DNA from: Treponema sp.
Lineage (GTDB): Bacteria; Spirochaetota; Spirochaetia; Treponematales; Treponemataceae
Length of the DNA stretch: 31,976 nucleotides
Assembly (NCBI GenBank): GCA_016293915.1
Contig: JAEDCY010000031.1
Span: forward strand, 1 to 31,976
Direction: 5' to 3'
Part shown: positions 15,506 to 24,762 of the stretch, in pieces
Layout: each line of letters opens with the position of its first letter
Numbering within the stretch: position 1 is the first letter of the stretch
Program-made: the position numbers and the translations under genes
The notes under the pieces: model-generated
The model's input: only the letters and a program-made list of their open reading frames with translations
The model's database searches: none
What the model was told of the DNA's origin: nothing

Positions 15506-16617
15506 CATTTAAAGCAAAGCAGCGAATATGCGTTACTTCCAAGATTGTGATGAGCGCAGTCCAGCTTAAAGCCTGCTTCTTCAATTGCATCTACAAGTTC
15601 CTGGTAGCGGTACATCTTGCTGTTTCCGTTTGCAATACATGTGAAGTAAAGAGAAGTTCCCATCAAAGAGTAAGAACTTGCTTCAAACTTCTGTTTATCC
15701 CATAGAGGTTCGAGAACCCAAACGTTTGTGTTTTCGTTTGCAGCTTCGTAAACCTTCTTCAAAATCTTTGTTACCTGATGGAGAGAGAAACAGTCGAGGA
15801 ACTGGCTCATCCATACAGCATCCGGATTAGCAGGCAGCTTTGTTGATTCTTCGAGAACGTTTCCCATTGAAAAATCTACACGGTCTGCAAAGCCTGCTTC
15901 AGCTGCATTTTTCTTTGCAACGTTTGCCTGTCCTGGCAAATCACAAATTGTCATTTTTACATCTGGGTCATAACGGCAGCAGGTGAGAGACCATTTACCT
16001 GTGTTTCCGCCAATGTCCAGAATATGTTTTGGCTTTTTTGCAAATACAATTGGAAGAGCTTCAGGGAATGCAATATCAGAATAGAAATGGTCAAATTCAA
16101 ACCATGATTTTTTAGGCTGGTCTGGCAAAGTAGAAAGAGCTTCGTAAACAGTAACCCATTTATCACCAAAAACTTTAAGACCTTCTGGCTTTCCGTTTTT
16201 AATTGATTTTTCAAGATCCCATGCACCTTCGTAACAGATGTCGTTTGTAAACCAGAAATTTACGCGGGTCAAATCATCTTCTAGAAGCATCCAGCCGATT
16301 TTTCCAAGCTTGTATTTTTCACTCTTAGGATCAGAAGCAGAATCTTCTGTAAGTTTAATTACGTTCATTCCAAGAGCCATTTCACATAATACGCCAACGC
16401 CGTATTCAGAAAGACTTGTTTTAGCAGCCAGGTCTGCACGGCTGATACCATCATCACCGGCATCTTCGATTGCCTTCATAATTCCAAGGTTAAGCATAGT
16501 TTTAATTGCCTGAAAAGCTAAAGGAGCAAAGGCAATTTTCTGCGCTTCAAATTTTGCGTCTACTGCGCGCAAATCATCATTTTTGTATTTGTTTATATCA
16601 AAAAAAGCTTTATCCAT
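15496..16617 (-). CDS. apeB: SAM-dependent methyltransferase of APE locus
   Basis: The 373-residue protein has an N-terminal winged-helix dimerisation part (25-110, with GISRADLAAKTSLSEYGVGVL) and a class I methyltransferase core: HILDIGGNTGKWS (motif I, 198-210), MTICDLPGQ, and a late VWVLEPLWD. This is the layout of Methyltransf_2 (O-methyltransferase-like) enzymes. Its likely job is to methylate the aromatic head group. It is divergent from the ACP genes. A TATACT lies nine bases ahead of the ATG and there is no Shine-Dalgarno sequence, so the mRNA may be almost leaderless. The 3' end runs into a dispersed hairpin repeat. Symbol by synteny with the proteobacterial cluster. Confidence 0.78.
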   Translation of the reverse strand: MDKAFFDINKYKNDDLRAVDAKFEAQKIAFAPLAFQAIKTMLNLGIMKAIEDAGDDGISRADLAAKTSLSEYGVGVLCEMALGMNVIKLTEDSASDPKSEKYKLGKIGWMLLEDDLTRVNFWFTNDICYEGAWDLEKSIKNGKPEGLKVFGDKWVTVYEALSTLPDQPKKSWFEFDHFYSDIAFPEALPIVFAKKPKHILDIGGNTGKWSLTCCRYDPDVKMTICDLPGQANVAKKNAAEAGFADRVDFSMGNVLEESTKLPANPDAVWMSQFLDCFSLHQVTKILKKVYEAANENTNVWVLEPLWDKQKFEASSYSLMGTSLYFTCIANGNSKMYRYQELVDAIEEAGFKLDCAHHNLGSNAYSLLCFKCLK

Positions 16618-16626
16618 AAGATTAAA

Positions 16627-16653
16627 AGTATACTATATCTACTATTTTTTCAA
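16627..16653 (-). promoter_or_regulatory. Promoter of minus-strand APE genes
   Basis: TTGAAA (16653-16648) and TATACT (16632-16627) are separated by 15 bases, a short spacing. Only nine bases lie between TATACT and the ATG at 16617, so the transcript would carry a leader of about 2-3 bases. No ribosome binding site is present. Confidence 0.45.
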
Positions 16654-16733
16654 GAAGGCGACAAAATTTTGTAAAAAACCGCAAAGAATGTTTTGTTTTT
16701 CAAGGTATTTTGAAAGAATAAAAATGCTTTCTA

Positions 16734-16762
16734 TTGCAATTTTTTCCCTTATTTAATAAAAT
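16734..16762 (+). promoter_or_regulatory. Promoter of plus-strand APE operon
   Basis: TTGCAA at 16734-16739 and TAAAAT at 16757-16762 are 17 bases apart. The predicted start near 16769 gives a leader of about 27 bases that contains AGGGAAAG before the ATG at 16796. A second TATAAT (16779-16784) lies too close to the start to leave the ribosome binding site in the mRNA. The 177-base divergent gap otherwise shows only AT-rich sequence. Confidence 0.5.
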
Positions 16763-16795
16763 TACTTAATTTATTGATTATAATAGGGAAAGATT

Positions 16796-17053
16796 ATGGA
16801 TCAGTTGAAAAAGGAAATAAAAGAGGTAATTATTTCATCACTCCAGCTTGAAGATATTAAGCCGGAGAATATTGTGGATTCAGAACCACTTTTTGGAGAA
16901 GGTCTAGGACTTGATTCTATTGATGCGCTTGAGCTTGGAGTAGCACTTAAGAAAAAGTTCGGTGTTAAATTTTCTGCGGAGAGTGGAGAAAATAAGAAGC
17001 ATTTTGCTTCTGTAAATGCACTGGCCGAATATATTACGGCTCAGAAAGCTTAA
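16796..17053 (+). CDS. apeE: Acyl carrier protein 1 of APE locus
   Basis: This is an 85-residue ACP with the phosphopantetheine attachment Ser at S41 in GLGLDSIDALELGV. It carries the growing chain as a thioester. It is the first gene of the plus-strand operon, with AGGGAAAG ahead of its ATG. It is followed after 22 bases by a second ACP, the pairing typical of APE clusters, where one may carry the starter and the other the extension units. The symbol is by order in the cluster. Confidence 0.9.
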   Translation: MDQLKKEIKEVIISSLQLEDIKPENIVDSEPLFGEGLGLDSIDALELGVALKKKFGVKFSAESGENKKHFASVNALAEYITAQKA

Positions 17054-17075
17054 TCTTTTTTATAAGAGGTTTTAT

Positions 17076-17327
17076 ATGTCAAAAGATGAGATTTTTGAAA
17101 AGCTCCAGGGAATCCTTGTTTCAGAATTTGAACTTGATGAAGGAGATGTAACTCCTGATGCACTTCTTGGAGACGATTTGGATTTGGATTCAATCGACTC
17201 TATCGACCTTATCGTAAAGATGAAGGAATTCATGCCTGCTGATAAGGGAAATGTTGACCCTTCAATTTTCAAGACAGTTAAGACTGTACAGGATGTAGTA
17301 GACGCTCTTGTTCCATACATGGCATAA
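17076..17327 (+). CDS. apeF: Acyl carrier protein 2 of APE locus
   Basis: The 83-residue ACP has its attachment Ser at S39 in DDLDLDSIDSIDLI. The start at 17076 (MSKDEIF) has AGAGG ahead; a longer frame from 17016 overlaps ACP 1 and has no matching extension. It is 16 bases ahead of the AMP-ligase fusion gene. Its sequence is clearly different from ACP 1, so the two are not a recent duplicate and probably have separate roles. Confidence 0.9.
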   Translation: MSKDEIFEKLQGILVSEFELDEGDVTPDALLGDDLDLDSIDSIDLIVKMKEFMPADKGNVDPSIFKTVKTVQDVVDALVPYMA

Positions 17328-17343
17328 GGTAAACTAAAGACTG

Positions 17344-19380
17344 ATGAAAAAATTCCTTAAGGCGCTTTTTTATGTGATTGCGGCCGTTTATCCAATCCTT
17401 GTTTTTACACTGCTTGTGGTATTCAAGGTGGATACAAAGATTCTTTCTTTGTGCATTGTTGCATTGGCGGCTGCCTTCTTCTTAAGTGCTACAGGAAGCA
17501 AAAAGACCGGAGAAAAAAAAGGTGCTTTGGACTGGAAACCGCTTCTTAGTTCAGTGCTTTTTTTAGCTGCTGGTCTTTTTTGTTTTATAACAGGAAAAGA
17601 GTTTTTTCTTAAATTATATTCTGTTGTAATTAACATAACGCTGCTTGTAGTTTTTGGAAGTACACTTTTTCTTAAGCCAAATATTATTTTCAGATTCGCA
17701 ACTCTGGCTGACAAATCAATTGCTGGCTCTTCCTATGAAAATCAAGTTAAGTTATACTGTAGAAATGTGACGATTGTATGGTGCTGCTTTTTTATTCTGA
17801 ATGGAACTGCAGCAGTTGTTACAACCTTTGCAGATAAATTATTCGGGCTGACTGCTGAACAGGCACGCAGAGTCTGGGCAGTGTATAACGGAGGCATTTC
17901 TTATGTGCTGATGGGTACGCTGTTTGTTGTTGAATTTATAATTAGAAAACTGGTAGATGCAAAAATGATTAAAACTTATCCTATTACTAAATTTAATGCT
18001 GATTCCCGTAAGGATGATTACGTTCTTTGCTATGAAGATACATGGACAGGCGGCGGATATAAAACCTGGAAAGATTTTTTGATTGATACAGCAAAGCTTC
18101 GCCGCTTTATAGAAAAAACTGGAGCAGACGAGTTTATTCTTCATTGTGAAGATTACTGGTACTTTTTGTGTACTTTTGTTGCTCTGCTTCAGTGTAAAAA
18201 AGCTGTGTACCTTACACAAAATATTACTTCAAACTTTATGGCTGATGTTCGTAGGTCGGGAATGGTTTTCCTTACAGATCAGACTATTTCAGAACCTGAT
18301 GCGGCAGGACTTGCTGATGCAGTTTCAATTCAAAAAACAGTTGAAGAAAGTGAAATGCCGGAAGTTTCTTTCTATCGTGATACTCCAAAAATTGATGGTG
18401 AAGAAACACGTATTTTCCTTTTTACTTCTGGAAGTACGGGAAAGCCAAAGGCTGTTCCTCAGCGCATGAAAGAGTTTGAAGAAGATAATGCCTTTATTAT
18501 TTCAAAGTGGGCCGATGAGTTTACAAATCGTAAGTTACTAACGACTGTTAGTCAGCATCATATTTATGGATTCCTTTTTGGTATTTCTTTACCTTTTACT
18601 TTGGGATGTCCATTCCGCCGAAATAGAGTTGAGTTCCCTGAAGAATTTGAAAAACTAACGGATGTTAGTTATATTCTTATTGCAACACCAGCTTTCCTTA
18701 AGCGTACAGTTGAAGTTGAAGATAAACTTGCAATGAAAGATGTCTGGATTTTTACAAGCGGTGGAGCAGTTTCTCCAGGGCTCGCAGTACAGACCGAAAA
18801 AGTATTCGGCTTCTGTCCGCTTGAGGTATATGGTTCTACTGAGACCTCGGGAATTGCTTATCGTCAGCAGAATAAAGATCAGCTGGTCTGGACTCCTTTT
18901 GCGAATGCAAAGATTTGGCTTGGAGATGACGGCTGTTTGAGAATCATTTCTCCATATATTAAAAATCCGGAAGGCTTTGCAACTGCAGACCTTGCAGAAA
19001 TCTTTGAAGATGGTCGTTTCCTTTTGAAAGGCCGTTCAGACTCTATCGTAAAAATCGAAGAAAAAAGAATTTCTATGACAGAGGTAGAAAACCGCCTTCT
19101 CGAAACAGGCCTGGTTGAAGATGTAAAAGTTGTTGCTATGAGTAACGATGTTCGCCAGTATCTTGCTGCTGCAGTTGTGCTTAACAGTAAAGGACTCGAA
19201 CAGTTTAAGAATGAAGAAAAATTTAAGATAAACCGCTATTTCCATGATTTCCTCATGAAGTATTTTGAGAATGTTGTAATTCCTAAAAAGTGGCGTTTCA
19301 TGGATAAGCTTCCTGTAGATGTTCAGGGAAAGAAACATAAATTGGAGATTATGGCTTTGTTCGAATCACAGGAAAAATAA
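17344..19380 (+). CDS. apeH: Membrane protein fused to acyl-ACP/AMP ligase
   Basis: The 678-residue protein joins two APE components. Residues 1-210 hold about five or six membrane helices and resemble the stand-alone COG4648 membrane protein (ApeG) of other clusters. Residues 220-678 are an ANL adenylating enzyme with the P-loop FLFTSGSTGKPKA (358-370), HHIYGFLFG, the YGSTETSG motif and a C-terminal subdomain (LKGRSDSIVKIEEKRIS). In APE clusters the ligase activates an aromatic acid such as 4-hydroxybenzoate and loads it on ACP; the exact starter here is not known. The fusion would hold loading at the membrane. The next gene is 180 bases away because a 120-bp MITE sits in between. Confidence 0.85.
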   Translation: MKKFLKALFYVIAAVYPILVFTLLVVFKVDTKILSLCIVALAAAFFLSATGSKKTGEKKGALDWKPLLSSVLFLAAGLFCFITGKEFFLKLYSVVINITLLVVFGSTLFLKPNIIFRFATLADKSIAGSSYENQVKLYCRNVTIVWCCFFILNGTAAVVTTFADKLFGLTAEQARRVWAVYNGGISYVLMGTLFVVEFIIRKLVDAKMIKTYPITKFNADSRKDDYVLCYEDTWTGGGYKTWKDFLIDTAKLRRFIEKTGADEFILHCEDYWYFLCTFVALLQCKKAVYLTQNITSNFMADVRRSGMVFLTDQTISEPDAAGLADAVSIQKTVEESEMPEVSFYRDTPKIDGEETRIFLFTSGSTGKPKAVPQRMKEFEEDNAFIISKWADEFTNRKLLTTVSQHHIYGFLFGISLPFTLGCPFRRNRVEFPEEFEKLTDVSYILIATPAFLKRTVEVEDKLAMKDVWIFTSGGAVSPGLAVQTEKVFGFCPLEVYGSTETSGIAYRQQNKDQLVWTPFANAKIWLGDDGCLRIISPYIKNPEGFATADLAEIFEDGRFLLKGRSDSIVKIEEKRISMTEVENRLLETGLVEDVKVVAMSNDVRQYLAAAVVLNSKGLEQFKNEEKFKINRYFHDFLMKYFENVVIPKKWRFMDKLPVDVQGKKHKLEIMALFESQEK

Positions 19381-19385
19381 CTGTC

Positions 19386-19505
19386 GGGGCTGTCTAAAAA
19401 GTATTGTCATGCTGAACTTGTTTCAGCATCTACACTACATTTAGAGCTATAGATTCCGAAACAAGTTCGGAATGACACCAGAAGGTAAACTTATTGGTCA
19501 GCCCC
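19386..19505 (+). mobile_element. 120-bp MITE-like element, copy 2
   Basis: It begins GGGGCTGTCTAAAAAG and ends CTTATTGGTCAGCCCC, an imperfect 16-bp terminal inverted repeat (12 of 16 match). Hairpins lie at 19409-19429 (ATGCTGAA/TTCAGCAT) and 19453-19473 (ATTCCGAA/TTCGGAAT). It is inverted relative to copy 1 (4892-5011). It lies in the APE operon between the AMP-ligase and the dehydratase. No clear target duplication is seen. Confidence 0.82.
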
Positions 19506-19517
19506 TTCGGCAAAGAG

Positions 19518-19538
19518 ATGCTGAAACAAGTTCAGCAT
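19518..19538. repeat. Extra ATGCTGAA hairpin beside MITE copy 2
   Basis: ATGCTGAA and TTCAGCAT close a five-base loop (ACAAG). It is the same hairpin as one inside the adjoining 120-bp element but lies outside its boundary, 22 bases before the apeI-like start, close to its ribosome binding site at 19549-19554. Confidence 0.7.
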
Positions 19539-19560
19539 GACATGACGTAAGGAGATTTGT

Positions 19561-19932
19561 ATGAACTTTAATGATCATGATATAAGAGATGAAAAAATAA
19601 TCAGCCGTGATGAAAATAACGTAGTTTTGGAATTTGTAATTCCAGCAAGCAGTGATTTTTTTGACGGACATTTTCCACAATACAAGCTGCTTCCTGCTGT
19701 TGCTCAGTTTGAAGTAATAACTCGTTTTTCAAGAAAATATTTTGGTACACAGCGTTACGTTCCTAATATTAAAAGAATTAAATTTTCTGCGCCAATCAAG
19801 CCTGGTACAAATATTCATCTTGAACTTATTTATAAAAAGGAGAAAAGCACAGTCACTTTCAATATGGCAGATGCAGATGTTGAGGGTAAGGTTTATTCAT
19901 CCGGTTCTTTTGCTGTGCTCGTAGAAGAATGA
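19561..19932 (+). CDS. apeI: Hotdog dehydratase (ApeI-like)
   Basis: The 123-residue protein has the FabZ/FabA hotdog active site: H37 in FDGHFPQY and E51 fourteen residues on (LLPAVAQFEV), the same spacing as His/Glu of FabZ. It removes water from 3-hydroxyacyl-ACP to give the conjugated double bonds. AAGGAG stands seven bases ahead of the ATG. The next gene starts within its stop (ATGA). In APE clusters this subunit works with the ApeP-type dehydratase encoded at the end of the operon. Confidence 0.82.
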   Translation: MNFNDHDIRDEKIISRDENNVVLEFVIPASSDFFDGHFPQYKLLPAVAQFEVITRFSRKYFGTQRYVPNIKRIKFSAPIKPGTNIHLELIYKKEKSTVTFNMADADVEGKVYSSGSFAVLVEE

Positions 19933-20702
19933 AATACGGTTTTGTAATTCCAGTTTACAGACATGGATCTACTCTTGAGGCTGTTGTAAAAAGCCTCGTT
20001 TCTTTTAATTTGCCAATTATTGTAGTTGATGATGGAAACGATGAAGAAAACCGTGCCTTTATTTCTGCTGTAGAAAAATCATATCCGCTTGTAACAGTTG
20101 TGACCAGAATAGAAAATGGTGGCAAAGGCCGTGCTATGATTGATGGAATTCGTAAAGCAGATGAAATGGGAATTACACATATTCTTCAGCTTGATTCTGA
20201 TGGTCAGCATGATGCAGGAAGAGCTGCTCGTTTTATAGAATTGTCAGAAAAAAATCCTGATGCAATTATTTGCGGATATCCTGAGTATGATAAGGATGCC
20301 CCAAAATCTCGTGTAAATGGTCGTAAGTTTGCAAATGGCTGGATTCATTTTGTAACTCTTTCAAAAGACATTAAAGATGCCATGATTGGTTTTAGAATTT
20401 ATCCTGTTAAGCCTTTTATTAAAATGTTAAAGAGAACATTATATATTGATGGTCGTATGGGTTTTGATATTGATGTTCTTGTTAAACAGTACTGGCAGGG
20501 TGTACCAGTAATTTCGGAACCGGTAAAGGTTTATTATCCGGTTGATGGAATTTCAAATTACAATTATTTTACAGATACACTCAGAGTGTCTGGAACCTAT
20601 GCACGCCTTTGTATTGGATTGATTTTTTATTTACCTGTTTTGCTTTATCGAAAAATAAAAAGAGTATTTAAAAAGAAAACTTCAGCCGGGAGTGTTAACT
20701 AA
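19929..20702 (+). CDS. apeJ: Family 2 glycosyltransferase
   Basis: The 257-residue protein has a GT-A fold: VIPVYRHG at the N-terminus, IIVVDDGNDE, and the DxD metal site at D89-D91 (LQLDSDGQHD). A hydrophobic stretch near the end (LCIGLIFYLPVLLY, about 228-241) followed by basic residues should anchor it in the inner membrane. It overlaps the dehydratase gene by four bases. In APE clusters the equivalent gene is thought to add a sugar that links the polyene to its lipid or decorates it. Symbol by synteny. Confidence 0.85.
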   Translation: MKYGFVIPVYRHGSTLEAVVKSLVSFNLPIIVVDDGNDEENRAFISAVEKSYPLVTVVTRIENGGKGRAMIDGIRKADEMGITHILQLDSDGQHDAGRAARFIELSEKNPDAIICGYPEYDKDAPKSRVNGRKFANGWIHFVTLSKDIKDAMIGFRIYPVKPFIKMLKRTLYIDGRMGFDIDVLVKQYWQGVPVISEPVKVYYPVDGISNYNYFTDTLRVSGTYARLCIGLIFYLPVLLYRKIKRVFKKKTSAGSVN

Positions 20703-21670
20703 TGACAGATTCGGTTGAAGAAAACAATGTTCATTGGGCAGACGAAGCTGAAGCAATAAAATCAAATAAACCATTAAAATTTGTTCTCATTCTTTTTAAG
20801 TTATTACCAACTTTTTTGATTCATATTTTTTGTTATCCTGTTGCTTTCTTCTTTTTTATTTTTGTCTCTCATGCCCGCCATGATGCAAGAGAATATCAGA
20901 AACGTTTGAAGGAATATACAGATGGAAAGGTTCCTGCAAAAATCCGTGGCTTTCGTCAGATATTAAGCTTTAGCCTTTGTGTTCTGGAAAAAATGGAAGG
21001 CTGGCTTGGTAAGGTCAGGTTTGATAGAATTCAATATCAGAATGATGATGTGGAAGATATTCTGCAGAGACTTAAAGAAGGCAAGGGAGCTTTGCTGCTT
21101 ACTTCACATCTTGGAAATATGGAATTATTAAGAAGTCTTCAGGATTATAATACTCAACTTTGTGGACGTGTTGTTCCGGTTGTTGTTGTTATGGATATGA
21201 AAGTTTCGGAACAGTTTACAAATACGATGAAAGAAATTAATCCGAATTATTCTGTGAATATTGTAAATGCTTCGGACATAGGTCCGGATTCTATGATATA
21301 TCTTCAAGAGCAGGCAGAGCAGGGTGCTTTGATTGTTATCGCCGGCGACCGCACAAGTGCAAATAATCGTGACAAAGTAATTGTAAAAGATTTTCTTGGA
21401 AAGCCTGCTTCATTTCCTTATGGTGTTTTCCTTCTTCTGGCTTTGATGAAAATACCTGTTTATTATATGTTTGGTATGCGCTCAAAAATGTCTCCTTTTA
21501 ATCCTAAATATAATATTTATATTGAAAAATCAAAAATAGATTTTAATTGTCTACGTTCAGAACGTGAAGCTCGTATTAATGATTGCTGCGGTGAGTTTGT
21601 AGAAAAACTGGAAAAATTCTGCAAGCTGTATCCTTATCAGTGGTATAACTTTTTTAACTTCTGGAACTAG
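20702..21670 (+). CDS. apeK: LpxL/HtrB-like acyltransferase
   Basis: This 322-residue protein is of the lipid A biosynthesis acyltransferase type. It has HX4E at H136-E141 (TSHLGNMELL), a membrane helix at about 36-56, and a later IAGDRTSANNR segment matching the family's GDR motif. It would acylate a membrane-linked glycolipid or polyene intermediate. Its ATG shares the final A of the preceding stop codon (TAATG at 20700-20704). Spirochaetes of this group lack lipid A as far as I know, so a role within the polyene pathway, not LPS, is more likely. Confidence 0.82.
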   Translation: MTDSVEENNVHWADEAEAIKSNKPLKFVLILFKLLPTFLIHIFCYPVAFFFFIFVSHARHDAREYQKRLKEYTDGKVPAKIRGFRQILSFSLCVLEKMEGWLGKVRFDRIQYQNDDVEDILQRLKEGKGALLLTSHLGNMELLRSLQDYNTQLCGRVVPVVVVMDMKVSEQFTNTMKEINPNYSVNIVNASDIGPDSMIYLQEQAEQGALIVIAGDRTSANNRDKVIVKDFLGKPASFPYGVFLLLALMKIPVYYMFGMRSKMSPFNPKYNIYIEKSKIDFNCLRSEREARINDCCGEFVEKLEKFCKLYPYQWYNFFNFWN

Positions 21671-21689
21671 AAAAATCTATGGGGGCAGT

Positions 21690-22331
21690 ATGAAAAGAAC
21701 AATTTTTGCAGCAATGTTTATATTATCAGCGGCTTTCAATTCGCTTTGTTTTGCACAGACAAATAAACAGGTTTCTTTGGAAAGTGTCTGCGAACAACTT
21801 GCTTCACATCCAAATACAAAAGGAGATTTCACTCAGACAAAAACTTTACAAACGAACGGTCGTAAGTTAAAGTCTATTGGAAAATATATAATCTGTTCAG
21901 AAGGGATTCTCTGGAAAACAGAAAAACCTGTTCCTTCATCTTTGATTCTTACTAAAGACACTATGGTTCAGATTTCTGCAAACGGAAATAAATCTGTGAT
22001 GAGTGGAAAAGATAATCAGATATTCTCGAATATTTCTGAAACTCTGAGTTCTGTATTTTCCGGCGATGTTGAAGCTCTAAAAAAGAATTTTATCTGCGAG
22101 TTTTCTGATAATGAAAATAATGGCTGGACTTTAGTTCTTACTCCAAAGGATTCAACAATTGCAGCTGTTATGAAAAGTCTTGAGCTTTCAGGTTTTACAA
22201 AACCGGAAACTTCAATGAACCGCCTTGTTATGTCAGAAGCTTCAGGTAATACAATAACTTATGAATTTATAAATCAGATATACCCAAAGGAACTATCTAC
22301 AGATGAAAAACAAAACTTTATCGTTGAATGA
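21690..22331 (+). CDS. apeL: LolA-like periplasmic carrier
   Basis: The 213-residue protein has a signal peptide (MKRTIFAAMFILSAAFNSLCFA) and a LolA/outer-membrane lipoprotein carrier-type beta fold: FTQTKTLQTNGRKLKSIGKYI, ILWKTEKPVPSSLILT, and WTLVLTPKDSTIAAVMKSLELSG (a half-barrel with hydrophobic pocket). In APE loci it is thought to carry the lipidated polyene through the periplasm. GGGGGCAG precedes the ATG. Its 3' end overlaps the MMPL gene by 29 bases. Confidence 0.8.
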   Translation: MKRTIFAAMFILSAAFNSLCFAQTNKQVSLESVCEQLASHPNTKGDFTQTKTLQTNGRKLKSIGKYIICSEGILWKTEKPVPSSLILTKDTMVQISANGNKSVMSGKDNQIFSNISETLSSVFSGDVEALKKNFICEFSDNENNGWTLVLTPKDSTIAAVMKSLELSGFTKPETSMNRLVMSEASGNTITYEFINQIYPKELSTDEKQNFIVE

Positions 22332-24762
22332 TTCTCTGAAAAATCTTTCACAGAAAAAACTTTTTGCTGCTTGGATTTTTTATCATGCAGCTGTTCTTAT
22401 TTTTTTCCTGGCTTCAATTATTATTTTCCGCGGCAAGATAGGAATTGATTCTGATCTTTTTAATCTTGTGCCTAAAAGCATTTCTATGGCTTCTGTAAAA
22501 AAAGCAGATGAAAAAATGATGTCTGTAACTTCGCAGAATGTTTTTATTCTTGTAGCGAATGAAGATTTTTCTGAAGCAAAAAAAGTTGCTCAGAATGTTT
22601 ACGAAGAACTTAAAAACAGCAAAAACTTTGAAACTGTTTCTCTTTTCAATGATGTAAGTGCAATGGGAGAGATTACAGATTTTTTGTATAAATATCGTTC
22701 ATATCTGATTGATGAAAAAACTGCCGATGCAATTCTTGCAAGTGAGCAGGGTGCAAAGGATTTTGCTCTTGAAGCTCTTTCAAAAGCATACGGTGGTTTT
22801 ACAATGCTTCCACTTGATAATATTGATACCGATCCTTTTTTGCTCACTGAATATAATCTTCAGAATTATCTGTCTTCACTGCAAAATGCGGGAACTGCAA
22901 TGTCTGTGAAAGATGGAGTTCTTGCTTCGAAGTTTGAAGACAAATGGTATGTTATGATTCGCGGTATTCTTAGCAGCAGAGGTGCCAAGCTTGCTTCGAA
23001 GGATAATGCTATTACAGAAATTTACAGAGTTTGTGAAAATAACAATAATGACTCTACAAGCTTTATTTATTCGGGAACTCCTTTCCACAGTCATGAAAGT
23101 TCTACTTCTGCGAGCCGCGAGATTTCGGTTATAGCTACGGTTTCAATGCTGGCTGTAATAATTCTTTTGATTTTTATTTTCCGCTCTGTACGTCCTCTTG
23201 TTTTTTCTGTTGCTTCGATTTTGATTTCTCTGGGCGTTGCAGTTTTAATGACACTTTCTGTTTTTCATAAGATGCATGTCATCACTCTTGTATTTGGAAC
23301 TTCTCTTATAGGTTCCTGCATAGATTACAGTCTTCACTTTTTTACCCACTGGGCAGGAAACACAGAATTAAAATCAAGTACAGAAATTAGAAATCATATT
23401 TTCTCCGGCCTGCTTATGGCAATTGTTTCTACAGGAATCTGTTTTGCAATTCTTTTGTTTGCGCCGTTTACGATCCTCAAGCAGATGTCTCTTTTCTGTC
23501 TTGCAGGTCTTGTAAGTTCCTTCCTTACTACAATTGCAATTTATCCGTATATTAAGCTTCCTGAAAAAAGAGGAAATATCCGCTTTACAAAACATTTTTC
23601 CGGTATTGTTTCTAAGGTTGAACAGAAATGGGTAGGCCGTGCAGTAATTATTGTTCTTTTTGTATTTTCAATTCTTTCAATCTTGATTTGTCACAAAAAT
23701 GTAAAAATCAAAAATAATCTGCTTACACTTTATGATATGAAAGGCCGTCTTTTACAAGATGAAATTATCGCTTCACAGGTAATTCAATATACTCCTGGCG
23801 GCTGGTATATTGTGAGCGGAGAAACAGAAGACGAAGCTCTTAAAAATGAAGAAAAGTTGCGTGCTGAATTTGAAAAAATGACTGAAGGCAAAATCGGTTA
23901 TATAAGTACTTCAAGTTTTATTCCTTCTAAAGAGATTCAGAAAAAATCTCGCGAAGCTTATAAGAAACTTATGGAGTCTGCTCCGGAACAGCTTCAGGCA
24001 CTTGGTTTTGATGATGTAGAAAACTTCGATGCTTTGATGAAATTAATTAATGATTATGAGATTACAAAAAATATTTTTGTATCTTTTGAGAATGGTAATG
24101 TTCCAGACTTTATCGAATCTGCTATTTCTTCTGCATGGCTTGGAAAAGTTGATGGAAAATATTTTACAGTTCTACTGCCAACTAGGGTAACAGATTATAC
24201 TAACTACCGTTCGTTAGCAGAAAATAATGATAATGTTTATTTTATCAGTAAGTCACAGGATATAAGTAAGGATCTGGACAGTCTCACATCAATGATTCTC
24301 AAGTTCTTTGTTGTAGCCTACGTGTTGATGTTTATAATGCTGAAATTCTTTTATTCCTGGAAACAGGCCTTTAAGATTATTTCAGTTCCATTGCTTATAA
24401 TTCTTGTTGTTGTTGCAGTATTTGCATTAGGTAAAATAAATATGGAGTTCTTTTCTGTTACAGGTTTAATTCTTGTTTTTGGACTCGGTCTGGATTACAT
24501 AATTTACATGATGGAAAACGAAAAGAAAGAAAAGGGAAATCAGTCTTCTGTGCAAAGTCAAAGCCTGGAACAAAAAACTCTGGAACCTTTTGCAACAATG
24601 GTTTCTTTTGTTACAACAATAATTTCTTTTGGAGCCCTTGCATTAAGTTCTTTTAAGCCGGTTCATTTAATTGGCCTTTCGATTTTCATTGGATTAGCCA
24701 CTGCTTATGTAAGCTCTTTCTTTTACGGACGATTGGGTGAAGAGGATAAGAATGAAAAATAA
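22303..24762 (+). CDS. apeM: MMPL/RND-family exporter
   Basis: The 819-residue membrane protein has two similar halves, each with one membrane helix, a periplasmic domain of about 200-220 residues and a bundle of five helices. The first bundle is at about 265-420 and the second at 660-815. It includes GTSLIGSCIDYSLHFFTHW and, in the second half, FGLGLDYIIYMMEN, the acidic residues typical of proton-driven MMPL transporters. In APE loci it is the inner-membrane exporter for the polyene product. The gene overlaps both neighbours, so the LolA-MMPL-lipoprotein set is translationally linked. Confidence 0.87.
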   Translation: MKNKTLSLNDSLKNLSQKKLFAAWIFYHAAVLIFFLASIIIFRGKIGIDSDLFNLVPKSISMASVKKADEKMMSVTSQNVFILVANEDFSEAKKVAQNVYEELKNSKNFETVSLFNDVSAMGEITDFLYKYRSYLIDEKTADAILASEQGAKDFALEALSKAYGGFTMLPLDNIDTDPFLLTEYNLQNYLSSLQNAGTAMSVKDGVLASKFEDKWYVMIRGILSSRGAKLASKDNAITEIYRVCENNNNDSTSFIYSGTPFHSHESSTSASREISVIATVSMLAVIILLIFIFRSVRPLVFSVASILISLGVAVLMTLSVFHKMHVITLVFGTSLIGSCIDYSLHFFTHWAGNTELKSSTEIRNHIFSGLLMAIVSTGICFAILLFAPFTILKQMSLFCLAGLVSSFLTTIAIYPYIKLPEKRGNIRFTKHFSGIVSKVEQKWVGRAVIIVLFVFSILSILICHKNVKIKNNLLTLYDMKGRLLQDEIIASQVIQYTPGGWYIVSGETEDEALKNEEKLRAEFEKMTEGKIGYISTSSFIPSKEIQKKSREAYKKLMESAPEQLQALGFDDVENFDALMKLINDYEITKNIFVSFENGNVPDFIESAISSAWLGKVDGKYFTVLLPTRVTDYTNYRSLAENNDNVYFISKSQDISKDLDSLTSMILKFFVVAYVLMFIMLKFFYSWKQAFKIISVPLLIILVVVAVFALGKINMEFFSVTGLILVFGLGLDYIIYMMENEKKEKGNQSSVQSQSLEQKTLEPFATMVSFVTTIISFGALALSSFKPVHLIGLSIFIGLATAYVSSFFYGRLGEEDKNEK

